Part shown: positions 16,736 through 26,443 of the stretch, piece after piece
Position numbering within the stretch: position 1 is the stretch's first letter
Layout of the letters: each line of letters begins with the position of its first letter
Assembly (NCBI GenBank): GCA_017460395.1
Contig: JAFUBA010000097.1
Coordinates: 1-35,652, forward strand
DNA length: 35,652 nt
Reading direction: 5' to 3'
Origin: Clostridia bacterium
GTDB lineage: Bacteria > Bacillota > Clostridia > Christensenellales > Aristaeellaceae
The notes under the pieces: generated by a model
Database searches by the model: none
What the model was told of the DNA's origin: nothing
The model's input: the letters and a program-made list of their open reading frames with translations, nothing else
Translations under genes and position numbers: made by a program

Positions 16736-17218
16736 ATGAAAGAGATCGAGATTCTTGGCGCAAACCGCTTTGACACCTTTACCAAAACCCGGGAAGGCAG
16801 TCGTGCCATCGTTGTACGTGACGGCCTCATCCTGCTTTCTCATGAAATAATCTCAGGATGGTATCTGGTGCCGGGCGGCGGTTTTGAAGCCGGTGAGACA
16901 CCGGAAGATTGCTGCATCCGTGAGGTGGAAGAAGAAACTGGCTTCATTGTGCGGCCGCGTCATCAGTTTCTGACGCTGCGTGAATACTACGAGGAATACC
17001 GGTATATCAGCTATTACTTTGTCTGTGACGTGACTGGCTGCGGGCAGATGCATCTGACTGAGGCAGAGATGCGCCGCGGCCTCGAGCCCCAGTGGATTCC
17101 TCTCCAGGAGGCGGTCGACATTTTCTCACGTCACCAGTCGTATGCCGCGGAAAGCGAGGAAAAACGGGGGTCATACCTGCGGGAATATACCGCGCTGCAG
17201 GAGTACCTCCGGATCTGA
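16736..17218 (+). CDS. NUDIX hydrolase
   Basis: A 160-residue cytoplasmic enzyme of the NUDIX family, which cleaves nucleoside diphosphates linked to another group X. The full Nudix box is present: Gly48, Glu54, then REVEEETG (residues 62-69), fitting G-x5-E-x7-R-E-U-x-E-E-x-G. The core strand WYLVPGGGF precedes it. Substrate is not predictable; closest architecture is the small ADP-ribose/MutT-like group. ATG 16736 has a modest GAGGT 10 bases upstream. It converges on the GH78 gene with a shared terminator. Confidence 0.9.
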   Translation: MKEIEILGANRFDTFTKTREGSRAIVVRDGLILLSHEIISGWYLVPGGGFEAGETPEDCCIREVEEETGFIVRPRHQFLTLREYYEEYRYISYYFVCDVTGCGQMHLTEAEMRRGLEPQWIPLQEAVDIFSRHQSYAAESEEKRGSYLREYTALQEYLRI

Positions 17219-17235
17219 CAGGCGAAGGCAACAGA

Positions 17236-17276
17236 AAAATGGCATCCTGAATCTTCGAGCTTCAGGATGCCATTTT
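17236..17276. terminator. Bidirectional intrinsic terminator, 16-bp stem
   Basis: AAAATGGCATCCTGAA pairs exactly with TTCAGGATGCCATTTT around a 9-base loop, between the convergent NUDIX and GH78 genes. The A/T ends give a U tract on both strands. Confidence 0.9.
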
Positions 17277-17282
17277 CTATTC

Positions 17283-19814
17283 CTATTCTTCAATGGAATA
17301 TGTGCCGGCGAGATACTCTATGGGATCACGGCCAGGAAGCCGCACCGCGGCAGTGCAGCCTGCAGGCACGGTGAAGCTGTAGACGGTTTTGCCGCAGCTT
17401 TTTTTCCAGCTGCTCTTCACAGGACCGTAGATGCTCTCATATTCAAGCGCCGCCTCCGTCAGATGCCCGCCGGGGCGGGGAGCGATGATCAGATGATTCT
17501 CGCCGTCGACCTTTACGCCGCAGCAGATGTCAAACAGCCATTCACACACAGCACCTTTCGAATAGTGGTTCAGTGAGCAGATGCCGCTGTCGGATTTTGG
17601 GCCTTCCCAGCCCTCCCAGATGGTCTTTGCACCTGCTTTGGGCATGGAGAGCCAGCCGGGAATTTCCTCATTTTCAAGGAGCCGGTAGGCGTACTCAATA
17701 TCCAGGTCCCCCAGAACGTAGAGGATCAGGGGCGTGGAGAGAAAGCCGGTGCCAAGGCGCCAGCCGTAGTGGTCCAGGGCCTGAATCAGGCGCTGCTTTG
17801 CAAAGGCCGTCTGCTCCCGGGTCAACAGCTTCATGTACAGGGGCCGGACCAGCTTGGCCTGGCGGTCCGTGTCCAAAGAAAACCTGGCCTTTGTCACCAT
17901 CTCCTGGTAGGCCGTCTTTGCCCCTTCACTGTACTTCTTCAGCATCGGCACCGGCTCCGTTTTCCCGAGGATCTCACAGATCTCCGCCATGATGCCCAGT
18001 ACCCAGGCGGTATAGGCGGTGGATTCCTCCGGATGGGGCTCGGCAAAGTCCGTCCACACGAAGGCACGCACATCCCTGGGCTCCGCCCATTCGCCATAGC
18101 TCTGGCCGGCATTGACGGCATACCTGCGGTTTTTCCGGGAGATGCCAAGGGGCTTTGCGTAGATCCCACCCCATTTCCCGCAGCGGGAGATCATGAACCT
18201 GGCGTAGCGGAGCATGTGCTCATAGTTGTCCTCCAGAATGCGCCGGTCGCCGTACTTCAGATAGAACCGCCAGGGCATCAGAATGCCCACATCCGCCCAG
18301 CCCACCGACCCGTTCATGGGGGCCATGAACCAGTCCTCGTTGGCGTATGGCGCGATCTGGGGAAGTTTCCCGTTTTTCCACTGACGGTCGAAGACGTCCC
18401 GCAGGTGCTTTCTGGCGAAGGCGGCGTAGTCTGCAAGATAGCTTGCCGTGCCAAAGAACACCTGGCTGTCGCCCGTCCAGCCCATGCGCTCCCGGGTCGG
18501 ACAGTCGGAGGGGATGTCCACGGAATTGGATTTGAGGGACCAGGTGGTCGCCTCCACGAAGTTGTTGATCAGGGGATTCGAACAGTGGAAGGCCGATGTG
18601 AATTCCAGATCGGAATACAGGGCGATCTGGGTGAAATCGTGCAGCTCAAAGGGAATGTCGGTCTCGATCAGGGCGTACTGGAAGCCGCCGTAGAAGAATT
18701 TGGGCCTGTACTCGTTGAGGCCTTCACGGCAGGTATAGGTGAACTCCTGGAGCGGAGAAGGCTTCCCGTGGGTCACACACTGGATGTTCTTCTGTGTGAA
18801 CTCGCCCGCATCGTCCAGCATTTCGCCGAGGCGAATATGGATCTGCTGCCCTGCGTGGGCGTATAGGCGGAAGGCGAGATATCCGCACAGGTTCTGGGGA
18901 AATCTCAGGACAGTCTGTCCGCCGGGCGTGGTGATCTTCTCCACCGGCTGGAAGTGCTCGTGCTCTTTGACGAACACGTTGTCGGATGCCGTCAGGCTGG
19001 CCGAAAAATCACAGACCCTTGCCCTGCCATCGTAGGAGGGAGACCGCCTCGCGTCCACCGTCTCGCCGTCCTCATTGTCCGCAAAGCGGATGGGACCGTC
19101 GTTTGACCACTGCCAGCTGCCGTCTGTCACAACGACCTGCCTTGATCCGTCTTGTCTTGTGATCTCCAGCTGCGCGATGAGCCTTGTCTCGGTGCCGTAG
19201 GTGCAGGTGCGGCCCTTGGCCCCGCTGGAGCCCCGGTACCAGCCGTCCGCAAGCTCGGCGGTCAGCGTGTTTTTGCCCTCCACAAGGAGATCTGTCACGT
19301 CATAGGTCTGATACTGGATTCGCCTCCTGTAGTCCGTAGATCCAGGCGCCAGGATGAAGTCTCCGGCGCGCTGCCCGTTGATTCTTGCTTCATAGACACC
19401 GCAGGCGGAAATATAGAGCCTGGCCTTCTCGATACCGGACGATTCGAAGTCCTTTCGGAAGCAGTCCACCGGATAGCGAACCTTCCGGCTTGCGCGATAG
19501 TCCCCCGAGATCCACTCCGCCGACCAGTCACGGATGCCCATCTCGAAAAAGGCAGGCTCACTCCATTCCCCGGGCGTATCGTTTTCATCCCACAGGCGCA
19601 CCTTCCATTCTACGCGCTCGCGCTCCAGAAGGGGCAGGGGATAGTCTGCGTGCATGGAGGAGGAGGCCACCTTCCCGCTGTCCCACCTTTGGCACACAAT
19701 CTGATATGCGGTCTGCCTTTTCCCGCCATCGCACCACCACAGGAGGCGGGGATGAAGAATATCGATCCCGAGGGGATCCTTCAGGTATTCGCAGCGAAGT
19801 CGAACAGCGTTCAT
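17283..19814 (-). CDS. GH78 alpha-L-rhamnosidase
   Basis: An 843-residue glycoside hydrolase of family 78, releasing terminal alpha-L-rhamnose from oligosaccharides. The N-terminal half holds the usual beta-sandwich domains ([17 protein letters not shown], then GVYEARINGQRAGD and DLLVEGKNTL). The (alpha/alpha)6 catalytic domain carries DCPTRERMGWTGD: Asp437, Glu442 and Asp449, spaced as in characterised rhamnosidases such as Bacillus RhaB. The second glutamate is Glu734 in TIWEGW, followed by SLNHYSKGAVCEWL. No signal peptide is seen, so it acts in the cytoplasm. It is the last gene of the operon and its ATG overlaps the GH43 stop by 4 bases. Target is likely rhamnose-capped pectin or glycoside fragments. 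Confidence 0.93.
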   Translation of the reverse strand: MNAVRLRCEYLKDPLGIDILHPRLLWWCDGGKRQTAYQIVCQRWDSGKVASSSMHADYPLPLLERERVEWKVRLWDENDTPGEWSEPAFFEMGIRDWSAEWISGDYRASRKVRYPVDCFRKDFESSGIEKARLYISACGVYEARINGQRAGDFILAPGSTDYRRRIQYQTYDVTDLLVEGKNTLTAELADGWYRGSSGAKGRTCTYGTETRLIAQLEITRQDGSRQVVVTDGSWQWSNDGPIRFADNEDGETVDARRSPSYDGRARVCDFSASLTASDNVFVKEHEHFQPVEKITTPGGQTVLRFPQNLCGYLAFRLYAHAGQQIHIRLGEMLDDAGEFTQKNIQCVTHGKPSPLQEFTYTCREGLNEYRPKFFYGGFQYALIETDIPFELHDFTQIALYSDLEFTSAFHCSNPLINNFVEATTWSLKSNSVDIPSDCPTRERMGWTGDSQVFFGTASYLADYAAFARKHLRDVFDRQWKNGKLPQIAPYANEDWFMAPMNGSVGWADVGILMPWRFYLKYGDRRILEDNYEHMLRYARFMISRCGKWGGIYAKPLGISRKNRRYAVNAGQSYGEWAEPRDVRAFVWTDFAEPHPEESTAYTAWVLGIMAEICEILGKTEPVPMLKKYSEGAKTAYQEMVTKARFSLDTDRQAKLVRPLYMKLLTREQTAFAKQRLIQALDHYGWRLGTGFLSTPLILYVLGDLDIEYAYRLLENEEIPGWLSMPKAGAKTIWEGWEGPKSDSGICSLNHYSKGAVCEWLFDICCGVKVDGENHLIIAPRPGGHLTEAALEYESIYGPVKSSWKKSCGKTVYSFTVPAGCTAAVRLPGRDPIEYLAGTYSIEE

Positions 19815-21283
19815 GCGTCCTCCAGTTCAAAGCTCATAAGATCAATGGAACCTCTGCCGAGGTAGCGAAAATACAATGGGTGTGTGCCATAAGCGGAAAG
19901 CGTCACGGAAGGGCTGTCTGTCCACCCGCCGGACTCGCTCAGCGGAATTTGGGCTACAGGCGGCAGGTCGGGAGACAGCAGCACCGCCAGTGCCCCTCCG
20001 CTTCCACGGTAGCGGACGGAGACGGTGGTATCTCCGTGAAAATCGAAGTACTTGTAACCTGCGAGCGTGCCCTTTCGGATCCCGGTGAGGTACTGATCCT
20101 TCCCGTCGCTTGTCATGCAGGGCTCTTTTGATTTCCTGTTCCCGTTGGAACCATGGCGCATGTGCCCGTTTGTGAGGTTGCAGCAGATGGCAGCCATGTA
20201 CACGCCGGAGGCATCCAGCGGGCCCCTGTTCAGGCCGCAGGAGGTGACCTCCGCCTGGGCGATGCTGTGGTCCGGTGAGATCGTGATCGGCTCTGCACAG
20301 GCCTGGCGGCAGTAGTCCGAGTTGTGGGTGAGGCGGTGATAGAAGACATAGCACTGGTCCCCGACCTTTTCGATACACCCGTGGGTCGTACCGGTGTGGT
20401 TCAGCCGCTCGCGATCCCTGCGCCCATTCAATCCCACATCGCCGGTGGAGACAATCGTGCCGCCGAAGACAAAGCCGCGGTCTGGGAAAGGGGACGTGGC
20501 ATAGCACAGTTCATGGTTTTTGATGCTGGACCAGACAAAGTAGTAGATCCCGCCAATCTTTCTGATGGACGCCCCCTCAAAGAAGCTGTGGGAGACATAG
20601 CCTTCACCTGATATGCCGCTGTCGATTCGAACGGGCGATGTGTGTGCGGTCAGCATGTCGTCCTCGAGCTCCACGTGATAGGCACCCATGATCCCCTCCG
20701 GGACAGCGCGGATCTGCTCTCTGCTCCTTCCGGACATGATATGAATGGCTGTCTCGCGCATGAGGCGCGGCATCCGGTCAAACCAGGGATAGTTGGTACC
20801 AAAGTAAAGACGGATGGTGCCCTCATCGCGGATGACTGCAGGATCAAAGCAGAGGTGGCGAAGGAGCGGCGTGCCGTCCGGGTTGCGCACGATACCGAGG
20901 TATTCGTAGCGGCCGTCAGGGCGGTCGCAGACCGCGACGCTGATTGGATTCCCATAGCCTCCTCTGCCCCGCCAGCCGGCCATGCAGTAGTAGAGATAGT
21001 ATCGCCCGTCGTTTCCCTGCACCACGTCCGGGGCGTACAGATACTTCATCTCTTCTCCATAGAGCGGGTCCTGAGCGGGAGAGTAGATGATCCCGCTGCA
21101 GCTCCAGTCGCTCAGATCATCCACCGGTGCTGACCAGAGGGTGTAATCCAGCATGCAGTAGGTATCTCCGCGCTCCCTGTCGTGCGAGCCGAACAGATAC
21201 ACCCGATCCCCGAACACGTGGGCTTCCCCGTCGGGAATATACTCCGAGAGCGGGAGGTAGGGGTTCACGGCCTGGCGCTTCAT
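19811..21283 (-). CDS. GH43 family glycosidase (arabinofuranosidase/xylosidase type)
   Basis: A 490-residue enzyme with an N-terminal five-bladed propeller. Candidate catalytic residues are Asp18 (PDGEAHVF, base), Asp147 (CFDPAVI, pKa modulator) and Glu236 (FFEGASI, acid). Blade motifs [17 protein letters not shown] and IYYFVWSS support the family. The last ~120 residues (from about [17 protein letters not shown]) look like a CBM6-type beta-sandwich. No signal peptide, so intracellular. Known GH43 members remove arabinose or xylose from short chains; the exact sugar cannot be told. It overlaps the GPH gene upstream and the GH78 gene downstream by 4 bases each, which implies tight co-expression. 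Confidence 0.9.
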   Translation of the reverse strand: MKRQAVNPYLPLSEYIPDGEAHVFGDRVYLFGSHDRERGDTYCMLDYTLWSAPVDDLSDWSCSGIIYSPAQDPLYGEEMKYLYAPDVVQGNDGRYYLYYCMAGWRGRGGYGNPISVAVCDRPDGRYEYLGIVRNPDGTPLLRHLCFDPAVIRDEGTIRLYFGTNYPWFDRMPRLMRETAIHIMSGRSREQIRAVPEGIMGAYHVELEDDMLTAHTSPVRIDSGISGEGYVSHSFFEGASIRKIGGIYYFVWSSIKNHELCYATSPFPDRGFVFGGTIVSTGDVGLNGRRDRERLNHTGTTHGCIEKVGDQCYVFYHRLTHNSDYCRQACAEPITISPDHSIAQAEVTSCGLNRGPLDASGVYMAAICCNLTNGHMRHGSNGNRKSKEPCMTSDGKDQYLTGIRKGTLAGYKYFDFHGDTTVSVRYRGSGGALAVLLSPDLPPVAQIPLSESGGWTDSPSVTLSAYGTHPLYFRYLGRGSIDLMSFELEDA

Positions 21284-22809
21284 GATCTGCTCTTTCTGGC
21301 CCTGATCTCGGCCTGCTCGCGGTCGATATCCTTCTCCACCGAGATGAACCGGAGGAGAAAAGCGAGGATGACGCCGGTGAAGACTTCCAGGCCCACAAAG
21401 GCGAAGGAAATCACCCAGGTGACACTTGCGCTCTGCTGCATGGCGACGGTGAGCGTACCGTCGGCTGCAGGCTTCAGGAGCTCCAGGGCGACCTGAGGTG
21501 TGAGGCCGCTGGAGGCCAGGTAGGAGGCGGCCTCGGAGACGCTCCCGGCGGTGATGGGCGCCACGTACCCGGCCTTGGCCAGCATCCAGTTGAACACGCC
21601 CGTCATGATGCCCACCATCGCCACGGCGATGATGTTGTAGATGGACATGGCCTCGCCGTCCACCCGCTGATCATGCTTCCACTCCAGGTGATCCAGGCAG
21701 TCCGCAAACAGTGCCATGAACACATACGAACAGGGCAGTCCGCCGATGTTCTTGATGAACTGTCCCACGAGCACGATGACCATGCTGGAAGGGAACAGCC
21801 AGCAGATGAGGCTGCCGAGGGCATAGAGAAGGAAGCCGATCATGGTCACATTCCGCTTTCCGAAGCGTTTGGCCAGGGGCCACACGGCAAAGATGCCGAT
21901 GCCCATGGGGATACCGCCGATGACCGAGACCATGGTCTGGGTGAAGCCGTCGTTGTAGGTGCCAAGGACATAGTTGCAGTAGTATACAAGCCCCATGTTC
22001 TTGAGCGTCATGCCGATGGTATAGATCAGAAAGTATGCGTACATCAGGAGCATGTATCTGTCGGTAAAGAGGACCTTCAGCTGTGCCCGGAAGGCGAGCG
22101 GCTTTTCCTCCTGACTGCTCTGTGCACTCTCCTCTGTCACGCGCTCCTTGGTGAAGAAGTACTCCAAGAGCGTCAGGGGCAGGGCGAGAATTGCGAGGAC
22201 GGACATGAGCGTGATCCATTTTCCCTGATCCACCCCGATCATGGGCATGATGACCATCGGGAAGACCAGCGCCACCAGGATGCCGCTCATCATGATGGTG
22301 GTGATCTGGTTGAAGACGCTCAGGCCGCCCCTCGCCGTCGAATCCCGGGTGGAGAGGGGCACCATCAGGTTGTGGCTCATGTTGAAGATGGTGTAGGCGA
22401 AGGAATAGAAGAGATTGTAGGAGAGCATGACCCAGATGGCTTTGAGCGTATCACTGCCGCCGGGCACTGTGAAAAGCAGGATCGCTGTAACGGTCAGAAG
22501 CGGCGATGAGAGCAGAAGCCAGGGCCTTGCCTTGCCCTCCTTTGTCCGGGTGCGGTCGATCACCTGGCCCATCAGGATGTTGGTGATGGCATCAATGATC
22601 TTGGACACGATGGGGAAGACCGTCAGAAACATGCCGCCCCACAGGCCGGTCAGGTTCAGAACATCGGTGTAGTAGACGTTCAGATAGGTGGCCAGCACAG
22701 CATTGAGGAGCAGGGCGCCTGCGGGGCCCAGCAGGTACCCCAGCCATTTTTCGGCTTTCGTGACATCGCCTGAACGGATCCGACTTGCGGGGAGTGAAAT
22801 GCGGCTCAT
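21280..22809 (-). CDS. GPH-family sugar:cation symporter
   Basis: A 509-residue membrane protein of the glycoside-pentoside-hexuronide (MelB-like) group of the major facilitator superfamily, with about 12 hydrophobic segments. The diagnostic loop after the second segment is [17 protein letters not shown]. Further family features are the N-terminal [14 protein letters not shown] and the conserved pair of half-bundles around a charged central loop ([11 protein letters not shown]). It imports short glycosides with a proton or sodium ion. The start has AGGAGG 8 bases upstream, inside the 3' end of the GH3 gene; it is 3 bases downstream of GH3 and overlaps GH43. It most likely brings in the substrate of the three hydrolases encoded around it. 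Confidence 0.92.
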   Translation of the reverse strand: MSRISLPASRIRSGDVTKAEKWLGYLLGPAGALLLNAVLATYLNVYYTDVLNLTGLWGGMFLTVFPIVSKIIDAITNILMGQVIDRTRTKEGKARPWLLLSSPLLTVTAILLFTVPGGSDTLKAIWVMLSYNLFYSFAYTIFNMSHNLMVPLSTRDSTARGGLSVFNQITTIMMSGILVALVFPMVIMPMIGVDQGKWITLMSVLAILALPLTLLEYFFTKERVTEESAQSSQEEKPLAFRAQLKVLFTDRYMLLMYAYFLIYTIGMTLKNMGLVYYCNYVLGTYNDGFTQTMVSVIGGIPMGIGIFAVWPLAKRFGKRNVTMIGFLLYALGSLICWLFPSSMVIVLVGQFIKNIGGLPCSYVFMALFADCLDHLEWKHDQRVDGEAMSIYNIIAVAMVGIMTGVFNWMLAKAGYVAPITAGSVSEAASYLASSGLTPQVALELLKPAADGTLTVAMQQSASVTWVISFAFVGLEVFTGVILAFLLRFISVEKDIDREQAEIRARKSRS

Positions 22810-22812
22810 GGA

Positions 22813-24942
22813 TTACTCCTCCTTTGGCAGTCTGGGTGCCTTGATGGGGGACAGGAAGGCCTTCACACCGCGGAGCAGGTGACCGTTGGACAGGTGCATA
22901 AAGCCTTCTGCAAAGTTCCAGGGGAAGGACTTCCCGGCGGACATGGACATGGAGCGCAGAGAGTTGCTCTCCAGGATCCGCTGGAGAAACAGCGCACCCT
23001 TTCGCATGTTGTCCTTTTCCGGCCCGTCCGGCATCTTCTCCGCCCGCTTCATCTGCTTATGCGCAACGGAGAGGACGGAGCGGAACAGGATGCGGCCAGG
23101 GAAGGTCTGCCGGAGGTCCGAAAAGCGCGACTCCGTCGTGATGGGGTATTTCGGAGGCAGCGGCGGAACACTCAGGGTATCGGGGCAGGCGGTGTTGTCC
23201 TCTGGCTCCACAGTGACCGAGACCGTCCCTGTTTCGCCGCTCTCAAGGTATATCTTCTGAAAGCCCCGCAGCTCGCCGTCCAGGAAGAGCTGTGCCACCT
23301 CGCCGCCGGAGCGGGACCCGGTGTTGGTGATGGTCTTTGTGTAGGTGTTCCCGTCCCTCTGCCAGGGGCCGTGCTCAAAGGTCGTGTAGCTCAGGCCATG
23401 GCCGAAGGGATAGCGCACGGGTATGCCGTGATGCTGGTAGTACCGGTAGCCCACCTCCGTGCCTTCCCTGTACACCTCCTGAAGGGTCTTGCCGAAGGTC
23501 TCGTGGCCCGGCACGTCCTCATAGCGCATGGGCCAGGTCTCCGCCAGCCTGCCGGAAGGGTTCTTTTCCCCGAAAAGCAGCTGAGATGTGGCCTCGCCGC
23601 CGTTCTGTCCCGGAAGGAACATGTTGAGGATCGCGCTGACGTGCTCCTCGAATGGCAGCTCCACGACGCTGCCGCCAAAGAGCACAACCACCACCTTTTT
23701 TCCGGTTTGGATCATGTCATCGATCAGACGAAGATGAGCCTGCGGCAGTCGCATGTTCTCCCGGTCACATCCCTCGGACTCATATTCGTCTGTGAGCCCG
23801 GCAAACACAAGGACGGTATCGGCCTCACAGAGCGGAACGCTCCGGATGCCGCGCCTTTTGAAGGCGTCCTGCACCGTGGTCACCTTCGTCGGATGAATCA
23901 TGGAGCTGCCCGCGCCCTGGTAGCGCATGCTTTCGAAGAGCTCGCCTGCAATGTGCAGCTTCTCCCGGCCGCTCAGGGGCAGCGTGCCGTCGTTTTTCAT
24001 GAGCACGGCGCAGTCCGCAGCGATTTCGGCGGCCAGGCGGTGGTGGGCGTCCCAGTCGACGGGCGAGGTGTCCGCAGGCTTTGCGTACTGCTCCACCCAT
24101 CGGAGGATATTGCGGCAGGCCGCATCCAGATCCTCCATGGGGAGTGTGCCGTCCTTCACGGCATTCAGGACGCGGCGCCGGCAGACGGCGGTGTCGCCGG
24201 GCATCTCAAGATCGAGGCCGGCCCTGACGCCCGCCACCCGGTCGTGGGTGGCACCCCAGTCGGTCATCACGACGCCGTCAAAGCCCCATTCCCTGCGCAG
24301 TACGTCGGTGAGGAGCCATCTGTTCTCAGAGCAGTACACGCTGTTGATCTGGTTATAGGCACACATCATGGAAGCGGGACGAGCATGCTTGACGATATAT
24401 TCAAAGGGTTTCAGGTACATGTTCCGGCAGGTGTTTTCGGAGGCCACCGAGTTGCCCATGAAGCGGAAGTTCTCGCTGTTGTTCATGGCAAAATGCTTGA
24501 CGCATGCGCCCACACCCTGACTCTGAACGCCCTCCACCATGGCAGCGCCCAGGACGCCCGCAAGATATGGATCCTCCGAAAAGTACTCGAAGTTTCGCCC
24601 GCACAGGGGATTTCGCTTGATGTTCACGCCGGGGCCCAGCAGGGTGTGCACGCCGTAGTGCCGGCATTCCCGGCCGATGGCTTCCCCCATTTTCCGGAGA
24701 TTTTCCGGGTTCCAGCCGGAGGCCGTGGCGGCTGCGGTGGGAAAGGCCGTGGCAGGTTCACTCTCGGAGATGCCGTTGTCCCCGCCCTCCTTCTGCTTTC
24801 TCAGGCCGTGCGGTCCGTCCGACATGCAAAGGGACGGGACATGAAGGCGTGGGATCGGGTTTGTGTACATAAAGTCTGTGCCGGAAATGAGCGCTGCCTT
24901 CTCCTCCACAGTCATCTGTCGCAGGATGCTCTCTGTGTCCAT
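22813..24942 (-). CDS. GH3 beta-glycosidase with shortened C-terminal FnIII-like region
   Basis: A 709-residue family 3 hydrolase. The N-terminal barrel has CMSDGPHGLR, GPGVNIKRNPLCGRNFEYFSEDP and the nucleophile Asp228 in VMTDWG. The second domain carries the acid/base region EYESEGCDREN (Glu388/Glu390). A fibronectin-III-like stretch (GGEVAQLFLDGELRGFQKIYL) is shorter than usual: the loop between QLF and GFQK lacks about 15 residues. A clostridial C-terminal tail with ESNSLRSMSMSAG and FAEGFMHLSNGH follows. Members cut terminal beta-glucose or beta-xylose from oligosaccharides. The start is ATG 24942 with AAAGGAGG 6 bases before it; the frame is open further upstream, but only across the promoter region. 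First gene of the operon; no signal peptide. Confidence 0.92.
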   Translation of the reverse strand: MDTESILRQMTVEEKAALISGTDFMYTNPIPRLHVPSLCMSDGPHGLRKQKEGGDNGISESEPATAFPTAAATASGWNPENLRKMGEAIGRECRHYGVHTLLGPGVNIKRNPLCGRNFEYFSEDPYLAGVLGAAMVEGVQSQGVGACVKHFAMNNSENFRFMGNSVASENTCRNMYLKPFEYIVKHARPASMMCAYNQINSVYCSENRWLLTDVLRREWGFDGVVMTDWGATHDRVAGVRAGLDLEMPGDTAVCRRRVLNAVKDGTLPMEDLDAACRNILRWVEQYAKPADTSPVDWDAHHRLAAEIAADCAVLMKNDGTLPLSGREKLHIAGELFESMRYQGAGSSMIHPTKVTTVQDAFKRRGIRSVPLCEADTVLVFAGLTDEYESEGCDRENMRLPQAHLRLIDDMIQTGKKVVVVLFGGSVVELPFEEHVSAILNMFLPGQNGGEATSQLLFGEKNPSGRLAETWPMRYEDVPGHETFGKTLQEVYREGTEVGYRYYQHHGIPVRYPFGHGLSYTTFEHGPWQRDGNTYTKTITNTGSRSGGEVAQLFLDGELRGFQKIYLESGETGTVSVTVEPEDNTACPDTLSVPPLPPKYPITTESRFSDLRQTFPGRILFRSVLSVAHKQMKRAEKMPDGPEKDNMRKGALFLQRILESNSLRSMSMSAGKSFPWNFAEGFMHLSNGHLLRGVKAFLSPIKAPRLPKEE

Positions 24943-24991
24943 GGGCTGCCTCCTTTGGGATTCGGGGGGATGCAGATGATTTGCTGTGCTC

Positions 24992-25060
24992 ATTCTACCC
25001 GATTCCACGGGAAAAGTCTCACATGATTGTGATATTTGCAGTATAATTGTAACATGATTG
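24992..25060 (-). promoter_or_regulatory. AraC-type operator (two direct repeats) and promoter of the hydrolase operon
   Basis: The 9-mer ACATGATTG occurs at 25021-25029 and again at 25052-25060, same orientation, 31 bp apart (three helical turns). On the minus strand a -10 box TAGAAT lies at 24997-24992, with a poor -35 (GAGACT, 25020-25015) at 17-base spacing. The proximal repeat directly abuts that -35. A weak -35 beside a direct repeat is the classic layout of an AraC-activated promoter. The divergent AraC gene is the evident source of the activator. Confidence 0.65.
25042..25047 (+). promoter_or_regulatory. -10 box of the AraC gene between the two operator half-sites
   Basis: A perfect TATAAT; no good -35 is seen at 16-18 bases. 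Transcription would start near 25054, before the ATG at 25093. Its position between the two half-sites suggests that bound regulator also affects its own gene. Confidence 0.5.
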
Positions 25061-25092
25061 GAGCATCTTCTGCGCTGGGAGGGCGAAACAGG

Positions 25093-26292
25093 ATGAAAGA
25101 TCTGGATCTGCGATACCTCTGCACAGGCATGGGCAGCCTGTGCGGTTTCCCCGTGAGACTGTATGAGGGGGAGAACATGGTGCTTCTGGTCGATCATGCA
25201 GGGCTCAGGTATGATCCCATTCAGGCGTGCAGGCGGGAGCTGTTTGCGCTGCCTGGCCATGTCGGTACCTACATCACGCCCCGGTTTTTCTTCTATGGCG
25301 TGATCCGCACGGGGGATACCCGGGTGATCCTGGGGCCGACCCGCCAGCTGAGTGCGACGGACCAGCAGCTGCGGGAGGTGGCCTTCCTGAGCGGTGTTCC
25401 GGGCGAGGACACGGCGGACTTCCTGCAGGCCATGCGGTCCCTTTCACCCATGCCGCTGGAGAGCCTGCAGCAGATCCTGTGCACCATGAACTATGTCATG
25501 AACGGGGAAAAGTTGAACCTGGAGAGCATTGCCCTGAACGGGCCTTCGGAAAAGCCGGGAACACCCTCAATGGAAGGCAAATCCATTGAAGCAAGCTCCA
25601 ATGAGAACCCATTGGACGGGATCCACAACACACTTGCCGTGGAGCAGACGCTCATGAACATGATCAGGAAGGGTGACACGGAGGGACTCAGGCGGTGGAT
25701 TGCCGAGGCGCCGGCCGTTCACGCAGGCCCCATGGCGCACGAGCATCTTCGCCAGTACAGGAACACCTTCATCGTGACCGCCACCCTGGCGGCCCGCTCG
25801 GCGATTCGCGGCGGCATGGATGTGGAGGAGGCGCTGTCCACCAGTGACCTGCTGATCCGCAACTGCGAGGCTCTGCAGGATGTGCAGAGTATCCTGCGGC
25901 TGCAGGCCGATATGCTGCTGAATTATGCCGGGAAGGTTCAGCGGCTTCGCACGGGCAGTATCTGTACACCGCTTGCCCTCCAGGCAGCCGCATGGGTGCA
26001 GAAGCACCTGAGCGAACCGGTGGATACGGAAAAGATGGCGCAGGCGTTTCATTTTTCCCGCCCGCACCTTTCCCGCAGATTCCGTCAGGAAACCGGCATG
26101 ACGCTGATCGACTTTATCCTCACGCAAAAGTGCGAGGAGGCCGCACGTCTCCTCGCATACACCGACAAATCCATGACTGCGATCAGCGAATACCTGGGCT
26201 TTTCCTCCCAGAGCCACTTTGCCAGAGTGTTTCGAAAATACATGGGGACATCCCCCTCGGAATACCGGAAAGAGCCTGACCGCGCATGGTGA
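25093..26292 (+). CDS. AraC-family transcriptional regulator
   Basis: A 399-residue regulator. The C-terminal ~100 residues hold the two AraC helix-turn-helix motifs: MAQAFHFSRPHLSRRFRQ and the second with MTAISEYLGFSSQSHFARVF, closing with YMGTSPSEYR. The N-terminal ~270 residues are a sensor of the kind common in Lachnospiraceae-like regulators, with VEQTLMNMIRKGDTEGLRRW and a helical middle; the ligand is unknown. ATG 25093 is chosen because GGGAGGG (25077-25083) lies 9 bases upstream; the open frame before it covers the promoter. It is divergent from the GH3-GPH-GH43-GH78 operon, and direct repeats fitting its binding mode sit in the shared gap, so it probably activates that operon. Confidence 0.92.
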   Translation: MKDLDLRYLCTGMGSLCGFPVRLYEGENMVLLVDHAGLRYDPIQACRRELFALPGHVGTYITPRFFFYGVIRTGDTRVILGPTRQLSATDQQLREVAFLSGVPGEDTADFLQAMRSLSPMPLESLQQILCTMNYVMNGEKLNLESIALNGPSEKPGTPSMEGKSIEASSNENPLDGIHNTLAVEQTLMNMIRKGDTEGLRRWIAEAPAVHAGPMAHEHLRQYRNTFIVTATLAARSAIRGGMDVEEALSTSDLLIRNCEALQDVQSILRLQADMLLNYAGKVQRLRTGSICTPLALQAAAWVQKHLSEPVDTEKMAQAFHFSRPHLSRRFRQETGMTLIDFILTQKCEEAARLLAYTDKSMTAISEYLGFSSQSHFARVFRKYMGTSPSEYRKEPDRAW

Positions 26293-26361
26293 CCGTGATC
26301 ACCCGTCCTGTCAGATGAAATGTACATTCGCTGTTTTTCGCGGCTCGCCGTCAGGATTCCC

Positions 26362-26390
26362 TTGAAACGCACCTGAGCTTTCCCTACCAT
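26362..26390 (+). promoter_or_regulatory. Sigma-70-type promoter of the oxidoreductase pair
   Basis: TTGAAA (26362-26367), 17-base spacer, TACCAT (26385-26390), about 50 bases before the SagB-type gene. Confidence 0.5.
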
Positions 26391-26443
26391 AGGGCGACAG
26401 GGACAGCCCTGATGATCAATACACGGACGGAGGATGGGACAGA

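Noticed and set aside
22879-25026. Long plus-strand frame of about 715 codons antisense to the GH3 gene
   Set aside because: It has no start signal or recognisable domain; GC-rich codon bias of the sense gene leaves the opposite frame open.
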